DNA of 56,310 nt from Spirogloea muscicola (Eukaryota; Streptophyta; Zygnematophyceae; Spirogloeales; Spirogloeaceae), in NCBI GenBank assembly GCA_009602725.1, contig WELB01000199.1:183162-239471 (forward strand), in the 5' to 3' direction. How positions within the stretch are numbered: position 1 is the first letter of the stretch; each line of letters opens with the position of its first letter. The notes under the pieces were generated by a model. It made no database searches and was not told where the DNA came from. It worked only from the letters and a program-made list of their open reading frames with translations. Of this stretch, positions 43,753 through 53,056 are shown piece by piece. The position numbers and the translations under genes are program-made.

Positions 43753-45168
43753 ATGGGCGATGGCGACCGAGACGAGGGGGCGAAGGTCCACAACCCGCTG
43801 CCTGACTCAGAGGGCGGCGGCGGCTGCGGCGAGCGCTTGCCGCCCGTAGGCGAGCCGCGGCTGAGCAAAGTGTTGGATGCCTGCAGACAGGTCGCCTCCG
43901 CTGCGGGCGCCGCCGAAGAGGCCATCCCCGCCGTCGCAGCTGACAGCGACCGCGAGGGAGAGTCAGCGAAGGACATCGGGCGGGGGAAGCGAAAAGCGGA
44001 AGAGCAGCCGAAACAGCATGATCCACAATCGCCGCTGGCCCAAGATTCTCTCAAGGCCCCTTGGTTACACAAGGACACTCGGGAGAATCGTCAATTCCTT
44101 CAACTGGAGAAGGGATTGGCGTTTCTCGAGGAGAAAGATGATGCGCACGCGAGTGCAGCGGAGGGCGTGAAGGAGAAGGGGAAAGCCCCAGCGGTCGATG
44201 AGTCCAGGAGGGATGCGGATGAGCTGAACGCCAGCATCATAGGCCAAGGAGAGCGCAGTGCGAGGCTGCGCGACGAGCAGGTGGGGAGGCTGGCGGAGGC
44301 ATGGGCAACCCTCACCAAGAGCATGGAGATCGACGACTCGTTGCAGATCACGTTCACGCCGAGCAGCAAGTACGTGGGCTTCGATCGCTCGCGCTCACGC
44401 AAGCGAATTGTCTTGCGCGAATGTATGCTGAACGTTGTGGGCCATGACAAGTACCAGGTCTGCATGTCCGGCCCCCACAAGACCGCAGTTGGTGACACGG
44501 TCGTGTACTTCAGCGAGGTCGGCATCAAGTACGAGGACAAGTCCCTCATCACGCAGATAGTCAGCGCCGACGTCATTATCGAAGAATTGGACTCGATAAC
44601 ACTGGGCAAGACGCAGGAACTCAAGGGCGCGGTCGACAGGCAAATGGGGGCTCAGTACTGCAGGCTGGGCTTCCCCATCCAGGACTTCACCAAGGTTTTT
44701 CACTCAATCGCCATGGTGAGGCCGAGCGTCATGAACGCACTGCAGGTGTCTCCCGGACACTATTGGGCAGTCTCGGGCTGTGGTGTGAGCGACGACCCCT
44801 GCCCTTTCCAGTGGAGGGAGGGCGGCGGCTGGAATTTCAGCTACAACCAGCACGCCATCCACTCCAAATTCAAGCGCAGGGCACTAAGAAGCACAGCCAC
44901 AGTTGCCGTCTCGATCAGTGCGCCCCCCTTGGTCAAGGATAGTATGGAGTACGAGAACGTGCATTATAGCATCTTCGATTTTGATCTGCTGCGCTTCACG
45001 CTCGATGATGCGGTGGATGCGCCGCCGCAAGTCCAGACCCAGATTGCTGGCTCGGTGGTGAGCAGCAGGGATAGGCTTCAAAGAACAGGGCTGCCAGGTC
45101 ATCTCGCCCCTGGAGCCGCATCTGGCACCTGGAGTTCCGCCTTTCACAGCTACAGAGGCGAGAACTAG
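43753..45168 (+). CDS. Intronless 471-residue protein, unrecognised
   Basis: The ATG context (GCGATGGCGACCGAGACGAG just after it) resembles the start of receiver copies A-C, giving MGDGDRDEGAKV against MAGGGDRDEASA. The first 200 residues are charged and low-complexity (GRGKRKAEEQPKQH, a possible nuclear signal). From about residue 195 the protein looks globular: MEIDDSLQITFTPSSKYVGF, YQVCMSGPHKTAVGDTVVYF, MGAQYCRLGFPIQDFTKVFH, PGHYWAVSGCGVSD, YSIFDFDLLRFTLDDAVD. I see no known catalytic motif. It stops at 45,166-45,168 with no visible intron. I cannot assign a function. The length and composition argue for a real gene, though one close to LINE tails on both sides. Confidence 0.6.
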   Translation: MGDGDRDEGAKVHNPLPDSEGGGGCGERLPPVGEPRLSKVLDACRQVASAAGAAEEAIPAVAADSDREGESAKDIGRGKRKAEEQPKQHDPQSPLAQDSLKAPWLHKDTRENRQFLQLEKGLAFLEEKDDAHASAAEGVKEKGKAPAVDESRRDADELNASIIGQGERSARLRDEQVGRLAEAWATLTKSMEIDDSLQITFTPSSKYVGFDRSRSRKRIVLRECMLNVVGHDKYQVCMSGPHKTAVGDTVVYFSEVGIKYEDKSLITQIVSADVIIEELDSITLGKTQELKGAVDRQMGAQYCRLGFPIQDFTKVFHSIAMVRPSVMNALQVSPGHYWAVSGCGVSDDPCPFQWREGGGWNFSYNQHAIHSKFKRRALRSTATVAVSISAPPLVKDSMEYENVHYSIFDFDLLRFTLDDAVDAPPQVQTQIAGSVVSSRDRLQRTGLPGHLAPGAASGTWSSAFHSYRGEN

Positions 45169-45540
45169 CACCACCGACTTCCTATAATGTTCACGTCCTG
45201 CCTGCCACGGTCCCACATGGCTCGACAGGCCAAGGGCGATGGCATGAACACTCCCAACCCTCAAAACCTCCATTATCGCTGTCCATCGTTGTCCATCTTA
45301 TGATCGCAAGGGAACTATGCATGCAGCGGGAGCACTCGTCCGTCAATGGGTGCAACCAGTCAGGGCGGTGGCCAGCTTGCCAGCTGCCAGCTCGCTTGGC
45401 GGCCAGCTTGCTTGTCTTTGCCACCCTTGCATTTCAGCTTATCTGCCTCAGCTCATCTGATTCCTACTGCTGACACGGGGTAACTATTCAAGAGCGCCCT
45501 GTCTGCCTAGCCTGTGGCTCCGTTATGAACACCTGTATGC
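45169..45540. other. Downstream of the 471-residue gene
   Basis: Part of it (45,235-45,440: CTTGTCTTTGCCACC, GCCAGCTTGCCAGCTGCCAG, GACGGTGGCC-like words) recurs in reverse at 53,280-53,480, so it is a dispersed repeat. No coding evidence. Confidence 0.5.
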
Positions 45541-45549
45541 ATCTGGCTG

Positions 45550-46062
45550 GCTTTTACAGCCGCTCTTTGAATTTCAGTAGCGGCATTCTTTACAGTTCAT
45601 GCGCACTGCGCGCCTTCTCTCTCTCTTTTGGCTGGGCTCTCGCAGCCATTGCCTTACACTGGCAGAGCTGTTACTCTTTGCCAGCTTGCATCCACATCTC
45701 TGAGTCAGTCGGAATAGTAAAAGACTTTTCCACTAGAGGGCGATTGCTGTGATCGGCCAGCCAAGGAAATAGAATAAACAAGGCTCGGAAGGGGCCCGAA
45801 GATTGCTGAAGCACACAGCGACCAAAGTGGCCACTGATGCTTATTATCAGAAAAGTAAACGGCTCTTCCAATATGACGGCAGTGACTGTGAGAGGACAGC
45901 ACAAAGAAATGAAAAAGTTTCGTGTATTTGAAACAAACAAAGGCCAAATGGCCAAGTACATAGGCAAGCACATCTAAACACGTATATCACCTACAGCACG
46001 TTGACCCGCTCAGTAAGCGCTGGTCAATACATAAAGGACAGCCCATAGGAATGGACAAGGTC
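45550..46062. mobile_element. LINE subfamily 2 tail (plus) next to subfamily 3 UTR (minus)
   Basis: Plus: TTCATGCGCACTGCGCGCCT then TCTCTCTC, GGCTGGGCTCTCGCAGCC, CTTTGCCAGCTTGCATCCAC (45,597-45,705). Minus from 46,060 to about 45,725: UTR words shared with 30,480-30,690, then GGCTGGCCGATCACAGC and an ACTTTTCC end. Confidence 0.7.
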
Positions 46063-46139
46063 CGAAAGAGCTGGATGGCGCAAAAGCAGGATACTAGTCG
46101 CTAAGACGTCAGCAAGTGGGGGTCTCAGTAACCTCTAGA

Positions 46140-46384
46140 CAACTAGTGCAAGTCAGGATTAGTAGAGGGCGTAAAAGCGTCGCCGCGACGGAACCCGGAG
46201 GCAGCAGCGAAGGCGCAGCCTGCACGCAAGTGGACGGCCAAGATTAAGGACCTCTGCAGGGAGACCGCCAGGCACATCCTGTACACTTGAGCAAGCGACG
46301 ACCCGGCGGCATTGAAGCCCGGCTGCTCGCTCTGCTGACCTTGGCGGCAGGACACTGCACGCCTCGCAAAGCGCTGTATCTGAA
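46140..46384 (-). mobile_element. LINE subfamily 1 C-terminal end that cuts off receiver copy D
   Basis: On minus: SLAQVYRMCLAVSLQRSLIL, AVHLRAGCAFAAASGFRRGD. It ends near 46,140 and starts at about 46,384, exactly where homology of copy D to the other receiver introns stops. Confidence 0.7.
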
Positions 46385-47845
46385 GTAGCTACCAAAATAA
46401 TGGAACGACATGGAATGGAATGGGATGGAATCAAAAGACAAGAGGATTGCACTACGCTTTTGAGAATCGCAAGTCGAACACGCTGCAGCCTGACACCACA
46501 TTGCAGCGGCCAGAAATCTTTGAAGAAGCTAAAGTGTAAAGCTGGATGTAAGTATCCACCTTACTGTGCAAAGTTGAGGTGCGTCAAGACAGTACTTGTC
46601 CAGTGCATCCAAGACATCCCTGACATTGTCAGGTCCGTTGCTAACGACCAAACCTGCACAAGCTCTCAAAGTCAAGTACAAAGCTCTCATCATGCAAGTC
46701 TCAAGCTTCACCTATGTGACCAGACAATGTTGCTTCCCAATCTTGACTCCTTAGCGTAGGCGAAATATATCATCAAATCACACAGGACTGGCGCTTCTGT
46801 ACAACTTCGGCTAATTTCAACATTGATATCACTGAGGATCGCTGAACAATAACCATACTGACATGCCAAAGCTTGCTAGAGGAGATGCAAAAGCATGACA
46901 ACATCCAGAGGGCAACGAAACAGGGGTGACTTACCTTCAGTCCACACGTACTGGAAGGACCTGAAGCAGGGGACCGTGCAGTGGTCAATGAGCTGCTAGA
47001 CGATAACTTGCTCCCAGTGTTGGTGTCAAGAGCATGCGTGGCTGACCCACGAGGACCAGTAGGCAGGAGAGACATATTGCTTGGCAGCTCGCAGACGAGC
47101 TGGGGATTCTGGACTGACAGAGATGATGACGACAGGCGCGGCCCTGGGATGAGGACTGAGGCCCCTCCGGAGCTTGAGCTTCCCGGTGGCAGTGGAGGTT
47201 GCACGGGCAGCCCAGCCGCCGTCGTCGGAGCGTCCAGCAAGGGGTCTGCTGAGGCGGGCATGGGCCCCTGTCCTTGAGCTTCTGCTGCTGACGACCTCAG
47301 GCTGATGCTGCCAGCAACCTGGCCGCCAGAGCTCGTCTTGGCCACCGTTGTCGGCAGCAATGCCGCATGCGCCGGGTACGTTGCCGCCGCCTCCCTTAAG
47401 TGACGAGGAATGTAATTGGCACTTGGAGTATTGAGCTCTGTCATGCTGTTGACATCATGGACGACAACGGTCGGCAAAGACCAACGGATTGTAAAATTGG
47501 TAGGAGCCACGCAGGTCTGCGAAGCTTGCTCTTTACCGTCCTGCATGGCTATCGCCGCTGCCATCCCCGCAGCAGCCGCCAACTCCAATGCCGCTGCCGC
47601 CGCCACTGCCACTTCCTTCCGCACTGCGCTGCAGTGAGAAACGGCAGCTGGCTGCTTCACAACATCAACCGCCGACAACCCGGCAGAGGGGAGGAACAGC
47701 AGCGCTGCATTTGCTAGGGCCTGTGCCGTTGCATCGGGCAGCAGCACAACGCCGATGTTGTCGCCACCCTCTCCTGACACCCCTGCCGCCACTGCCGCAG
47801 CTTCGGCAGCTCCCCACTGCTGGCGGGTCGCATCACCAACATCCC
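46385..47845 (-). pseudogene. Receiver-family copy D, truncated at both ends
   Basis: On minus, homology begins at TRQQWGAAEAAAVAAG (47,845) and runs to the donor at 46,935 (CTGAAG then GTAAGTC). Over the last 120 codons it is nearly identical to gene A. The second receiver exon is recognisable at 46,565-46,653 (VSNGPDNVRDVLDALDKYCL), but it lost one base at the start and five near its end. Intron homology stops at 46,385, and the exons for beta-3 to beta-5 are gone. Confidence 0.7.
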
Positions 47846-47859
47846 ATTGGGCCCAGGAC

Positions 47860-49290
47860 TTGGCATCCTCGCCCATGGCGGAGCCGCCAGAACCGGCAGC
47901 AGCCCTAGCAGCGTGCACTCTGGGACATGGTCAACTGGCAGTCTGTTAGCCATCTTCTGAGCTATAGTGGCAGCGCTGCGGAGGCAGCATGGGTGGAGTC
48001 CTCACAATTCAAAAGGCGGGCCGCCAGGCTGTTGCACGCTGCCGCCGTCACCACCAGCCGAGCTCAGAGGCAGCATGCCCGCCGGGTCCACCATCTCCTG
48101 CGTGAGCCGGGGGAGATGTGGCGTTCTTTTGTACTGGCAAACAAATGAGAGAACACAAGTCTCCGTGTTCCTGCAAGGATCGCCACAGGGCCGCCATTCG
48201 GTTAAGAAGTGCTGCTTGCAAGACAACCAGGCAATCACTGCCAGCCTGCACTGCGTTCCGTGTGGCTTGCCAAGCTGCCATGCCGGCTGTGGCAGGCCGG
48301 CAAGACAGCGGCTGCTGCGGTGGGGTGAGGGCCGACTGCCAATGCTGACTTCTAGGAGGGACTTGATGTGGTCGATTGGGGGGCCCTGGGCGCCCATGAC
48401 CCTTCAAACGCCCTCTGGCGTCGCACCTGACAGTAGCCCGGCGGCGGCAGGGGTGAGCGTCGTGCACCAGACGGCAGGGGGCGTGTCAGGGCGGCAGCGA
48501 GGGAAGCACCAGGCAGGCGGGCTCACAGTCGAGGCCGCCGAGTGAGTACACCGCATCAGTGAAACGACGGCCCAGCTTCATTAACAACCGCACAGCATTG
48601 CGTTGTCCAGACGGGAGCCGGCCGCCACCACCTTGCTCAAATGGCCACAGTCGTGCATAATGCAGTTTGGCACCACCACAGCCGCTGCCGCTCACCACCG
48701 CCGGGGGACTGTTGTTTTGTACGTCGTGGAACCCATGGCTTGGCTGCAGCCCTCCGCTTGGCTGCCCGACCGTATTTGCCTCATGCATGGGCTGTGTCGC
48801 ACCACCGGCAGCCATTGCGCAGCCAGGGGGTGAGCTGAGCCCTCAGCATTGCCGTGAAGCAGCACTGAAGGCGACAACGAGCGCGAGTTGGCGTGAGGCT
48901 GGAGGCAGACAAGTGCAGAGGCCACTGCTGGAGTCTCACCGGGGGCGCCGCTGAGAGTGCGCTCAGCGCTGCTGCACGCTGCCGGCGCCGGCTGCCAGGA
49001 CTCGTCAAGGACGGCACCGTTGAGGTCTTCAGAGGCCGCCGCCTTGTCCGCGCTTCCGTCAGCGCCGTGCTCCCTGAGCCATCCCCCGTGGCCGTCGCTA
49101 TCGGCGGCGGCGGTGGCGGCGAGGCCGGGCTGGAAGCTGGCCAGCGCCGCTTGGCTCGGCGGCAGCTCGGCGGGCGCCGGAGGAGGAGGAGGCTGCACTG
49201 GGCCGCGCATCACCGACGTCCATCACGCCGTCTCGGTCGCCACCGCCGCCCGTTCTGGCGTCGCCACCGGCTTGGCCTCGTTGGGGTGGA
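47860..49290 (-). other. GC-rich region with possible minus-strand coding, unassigned
   Basis: At 49,215-49,290 the minus strand carries the same module as the starts of copies B and C (GGCCAAGCCGG, GGCGGTGGCGACCGAGACG). Between, minus-strand stretches look coding in parts (VRLLMKLGRRFTDAVYSLGG near 48,580; MAAWQATRNAVQAGSDCLVV near 48,270) but frames change and splice sites are unclear. It could be the diverged 5' half of copy D or a separate gene. I cannot decide. Confidence 0.35.
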
Positions 49291-49297
49291 CTTGGGA

Positions 49298-49660
49298 AGA
49301 AGTGGCACTCCCACCAATGGGGGCAAGGGCTGCAAAAAGCCAGCCCAAAAAAGAATTGACAAAGAAAGAAAGAAGAAAGTGCTCGCCCATTGAGAATAGG
49401 GGCTGGAATAACCAGCCCGAAAAAGAATGAACAGAGTACGAGAAGGGGGCCAGGGGAAGCGCTAAGTAACAGAAACAAAGCTGCTACGAGACTCAGTAAC
49501 CCCTGCTAAGCAGCCGCAGATCAGAGATGCTGGGCTCCTGGAAGTGGGTCCCCTGGCCAGAGCCAGAGGCAGCAGCGAGGGCTCTGCCGGCACGAAGGTG
49601 CACAAAGAAAGGGCTCGCCCATTGAGAATTGACAAAGGTTCGAAGGGGCCGAAAAAGCAT
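49298..49660 (-). mobile_element. Three-level nest of LINE tails
   Basis: Outer: a type B tail (49,298-49,364, continuing after 49,638). Inside it: a 19-bp tail piece, now split as 49,365-49,368 plus 49,612-49,626, between two copies of AATTGACAAAG (49,354-49,364 and 49,627-49,637). Inside that: a 233-bp LINE end (49,369-49,601) between ACAAAGAAAG at 49,359-49,368 and 49,602-49,611. Confidence 0.8.
49369..49601 (-). mobile_element. 233-bp LINE subfamily 1 copy, nearly identical to the 3-kb copy
   Basis: On minus it starts CACGAAGG-complement within LHLRAGRALAAASGSGQG, passes SISDLRLLSRGY-stop and ends with the complete tail. Against 4,722-4,951 I count a two-base gap (GAGTCTC for GAGTGTCTC) and one substitution in the loop (GGTTATTCC for GGTTGTTCC). 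Confidence 0.9.
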
Positions 49661-49739
49661 TGAGCAGCTACAAAGGGGTCTGAAGATGCTGTGGTAGAGC
49701 AGGGGGAGGATCGATCACTCAGTAGTTACGAGTGAAGAG

Positions 49740-50460
49740 CCTCGGATCCGACAGACTAGCTGCCGGAAAACTATCCCCCAAGGGAAGGCTGGGAAGGCTG
49801 CCGTCAGTCGACCCCTCGCTATCAGCGTCCACGGGGCCTTCGGCGCTCGGTGGCTCGAGCTGCCGGCATCAGCTCGCGCGCAACACAGTCTCCCGACGGT
49901 CTAAAAGTAAGCAGGCCAACGGCGACGCGGCAGGCTCTCTAGGCTCCCCTTCCATCTCTGATCTGCGGCTGCTTAGCAGGGGTTACTGAGTGTCTCGTAG
50001 CAGCTTTGTTTCTGTTACTTAGCGCTTCCCCTGGCCCCCTTCTCGTACTCTGTTCATTCTTTTTCGGGCTGGTTGTTCCAGCCCCTATTCTCAATGGGCG
50101 AGCACTTTCTTCCAGGCGCCTAGCCTCTCTGATCTGCGGCTGCTTAGCAGGGGTTACTCAGTGATTCGTAGCAGCTATGCTTCATTTTGTGCTTGCTTTC
50201 CTTAGCGCCTCCCCTGGCCCCCTACTCGTACTTTGTTCATTCTTTTTAGGGCTGGCTTGTCCAGCCCCTCTCCTCAATGGGCGAGCCCTTTCTCTAGCCG
50301 AGGTGTACCGCATGCGCCTGTCAGTACTCCTGGAGCGGTCAATGGCACACGCGCTTCATCTGCGTCCTGGTCGTGCTTCGACTGCAGCCTCTGGCTGTAG
50401 TCAGGGGACCCGCCACCCGGAGACTAGCTTCTCCGACCTGCGGCTGCTTAACAGGGGAAC
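49740..50460 (+). mobile_element. LINE subfamily 1 end interrupted by two tandem LINE ends
   Basis: The host LINE reads GDAAGSL up to 49,942 and resumes at 50,298 as AEVYRMRLSVLLERSMAHAL, LHLRPGRASTAASG, TSFSDLRLLNRG. The 348-bp insert (49,943-50,290) is bounded by TCTCTAG at 49,936-49,942 and 50,291-50,297. It holds two successive LINE ends, each with SDLRLLSRGY, UTR and tail (tails end at about 50,111 and 50,290). The first is identical to 4,801-4,951. Confidence 0.85.
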
Positions 50461-50539
50461 TACGCTTCTTCTCCTGAGAGCCCCCTTGCTGCCGTCTTAG
50501 CTCATAGCACCTTGCTTTCTGCGCCGTCCGGCTCGTTTA

Positions 50540-50660
50540 CACCTTGTCCATTTCTTTGGGCTGCGCCTCTCACAGCCACCAGTCAATTTTTTGTAAGCGC
50601 TGTTCTCTTTTCCTGGGCTGGCCTCTCACAGCCACTGCCCTCGGCTGGAAGCGTCTCTCC
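50540..50660 (+). mobile_element. Two LINE hairpin tails
   Basis: CTTGTCCATTTCTTTGGGCT with CTCACAGCC, and TTTTCCTGGGCTGGCCTCTC with ACAGCCACTGCC, follow one another upstream of the subfamily 2 copy. Confidence 0.65.
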
Positions 50661-50669
50661 TCTTCTGGA

Positions 50670-53056
50670 GTGGCAAATGGGACCCTGCCCTTTCAAACCT
50701 CCCTCTCTGGCGTTCGCAGAGACCTTCTCCGCTCCTTCCCATCACTTGCGGCAGATCAGGTCGGTTTTGCGGCGTGGGCAAGATGCTCTGATCTGAAGGC
50801 TCAAGCTCGTCTTTCATGCGCAGCCAATGAGCACGCCATGAGCCAGCTCCAAGCTCTGCTCAAGGAGAATGGGCGTGGGCTCTCTCGTCTCCACTCCATC
50901 AGCTCTCCGGGGGCGTCGGAGTGGCTCAACGCTTTGCCAATATACGAATTCCTCCGGCTCTCCGACGACCTCTTCCGGACGGCTGTCCACCACCATCTCG
51001 GCGTCCCTCCACTTTGTTTGGCTGGCATTCGACAGTGTGAATGTGGTCATCATTCGGAGGATGAAGTCTCTTTGGCAGCTCACATGCTTCGATGTGTGGA
51101 GGGAAGCGAACGTAATGCCTCCCACAATCTTCTCAGAGATGCTATGTATGGCTTGGTGCGCGAGGCAGGTCATTATGCGGCCATGGAAGTGCCGGGCATT
51201 ATGCCGGTACTTGTCATGCGAGAAGGCATCGATCGCGCAATGGCGTCGATAGGTCTAGAATAAAGACAAACACTGACATGCTAGACTCCACAATCAGCAA
51301 ACCGAGAGTTGTCGATCCCGTTGGCCAGACTGAGAGGAAAACAGTCCAATGAGAGGCCAACATTGAGAATTGTCAACAGTCTCACAACATAAGAAGAAAG
51401 TACAAATTTCTCCAAATCAGAACCTGTAGCTTCCAGTGAAACTAGGATGGACCGTCTACTGAGTTGACTCTCTTCAGCATCAAATGAGAGCAATAGAAGA
51501 AGCGCAAACACAAGTAAATGTGCAGTCCCTTGTCCACAAGCTCGTCACTTGTGCAAGGTCAGTAAATGCCAATCGTTGATAGTGCTACTAGGCCTCAATG
51601 CACAGCCTTGACCGGTGCAACTTGAGAACTAGTGCGACAAGCAGCTCAATACTCGAGGCTGCTCACCACAGAATCACCACGTTTTCTAGCAGTCGCGCCG
51701 CGGGTCCGTGCTAAGGTTGAATAGCTGCTGCGGCTCCTGCCCTAGGCTCTACGCTTCTATGGCGCGGCGTTGGCGCAGGCGTGGCTCACGGCAGGAGGGT
51801 CAGACTTGCAAAGCGGACTGCTCTGCTAGGGCTGCTCGCCCCGACTTGGGCCGGGCGCGACGAAACCCTAGCGCTACCTGATAGGCCAGGGGCGGCCGTT
51901 GGCTACGCTGGTTGGCTAAGCTGGATGGTCGGCTGTCCGTCGCAGGGGCTGGCTTGACCGTAGGATGGTCATCTTCAGCCGTCCGTTCCACGATCGCCCT
52001 GCTACCGCTTCTGTGGCGCCCACCTTCACGGTCTTGTGGGTGGTTGAGGTACCTTCAGATGGGCTTCCCTCGTTGCGCCTCGAACGGTCTTCTGACGGTA
52101 GGCGTCGCGTGTGGGCCTGGGCCCTTGTAGTCGCTCCGTTGTTGTAGTCGTCCGCATTTGATGAGCGGTCGATGTTGTTGTTATCGTCCGCATTGAGGAG
52201 CGGTCGATGTCGTTGGTATCGCCGAGAGAGAGGATCAAAGATGGGTGGTCCTCCATTGTTGGCGTGAATCACACACAAAAGTGTATGACCCAGCCTAGGA
52301 GCCACATAGGGAGAAAAGTGGTCCTCCATCCTTAGCGTGAATCACACACAAAAGTGGATGAGTCAGCCTAGGAGGCCACGAGTGAAGTCCAGTCAGCTGT
52401 CCTAGTCAGATCGACACAAATAGGCAGTCGACAGGATATAGCACGACATACTCCAGAAGCGTGGCAGGCCTTACGTCAGGCGTCTGGATGTGGTGGCCAC
52501 CCCCCGGAGTGGTGGGCCTCGTCTTCTCCTCGACGTCGTTCTCATCGACGCATTCCCACCAGGGGCACCCACACCGACTGTGCCAGGTTGGGCGACACAT
52601 CATGCGGAGAGGAAGAAGGAGAGGCACTATAGTGACCACCCCCGGGGCGACCACTTCTTCCCATGCGCCATGGACATCTACGGCGGCTACGGAACGAAGT
52701 GGTCTGCCCTCCTCCATCGCCTGGCACTGCATGTCGATGCCGTAGTCGGGCGGGTAGCTTAGGCCATTCTAGCGTCCCGCAAGCCATAGTTGCATGCTTT
52801 GGATTGCGATTATCGTTGAGTCTGCAGCGCTCTCAGGCACTCGCGATCCACCAGCGTGCTGGTCATGCATATTAGCCCAGGCTAATGGCTTCCGTGGGGG
52901 TGGTTTGGCTCCTCAGTATAGTTTGTCAGATATGCATGTGCTCACTCGGGGATATTAGTGTTCCCCTTAGCCAGCTCATTACCCAATTAAAAAGACATTT
53001 GTAAGGATAGAATTGGCCTCCCTTTCAATTTCATGCGCACCGCGCGCCTTCTCCTC
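50670..53056 (+). mobile_element. LINE subfamily 2 copy, split by element X
   Basis: Coding before the break (50,670-51,211): VANGTLPFQTSLSGV, SSPGASEWLNALPIYEFLRL, CECGHHSEDEVSLAAHMLRC, EVPGIMPVL. After the break (from 52,453): QKRGRPYVRRLDVVATPRSG, LLLDVVLIDAFPPGAPTPTV, DHFFPCAMDIYGGYGTKWSA. After a frame change SLSDMHVLTRGY ends at about 52,950. The 3' end is GGCCTCCCTTTCAATTTCAT then GCGCACCGCGCGCC. Joining across X is in frame. Confidence 0.85.
51212..52448. mobile_element. Element X: 1,237-bp element with TG...CA ends and 4-bp TSD
   Basis: It starts TGTCATGC and ends GCACGACA (8-bp imperfect inverted ends). TACT flanks it at 51,208-51,211 and 52,449-52,452. Removing X and one TACT restores the LINE frame MPVLQKRGRPYVRRLD. 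No ORF of note. TG...CA ends and a short duplication suit a solo LTR. A non-autonomous terminal-inverted-repeat transposon is the alternative. Confidence 0.8.

Noticed and set aside
5060-50290. Tail copies read as introner elements (mobile introns)
   Set aside because: I found none with splice sites inside a host coding exon. The coding sequences they interrupt are other LINEs.
51212-52448. Element X as a gene
   Set aside because: No frame has domain-like content, and comparison with X' shows frame-breaking differences throughout.
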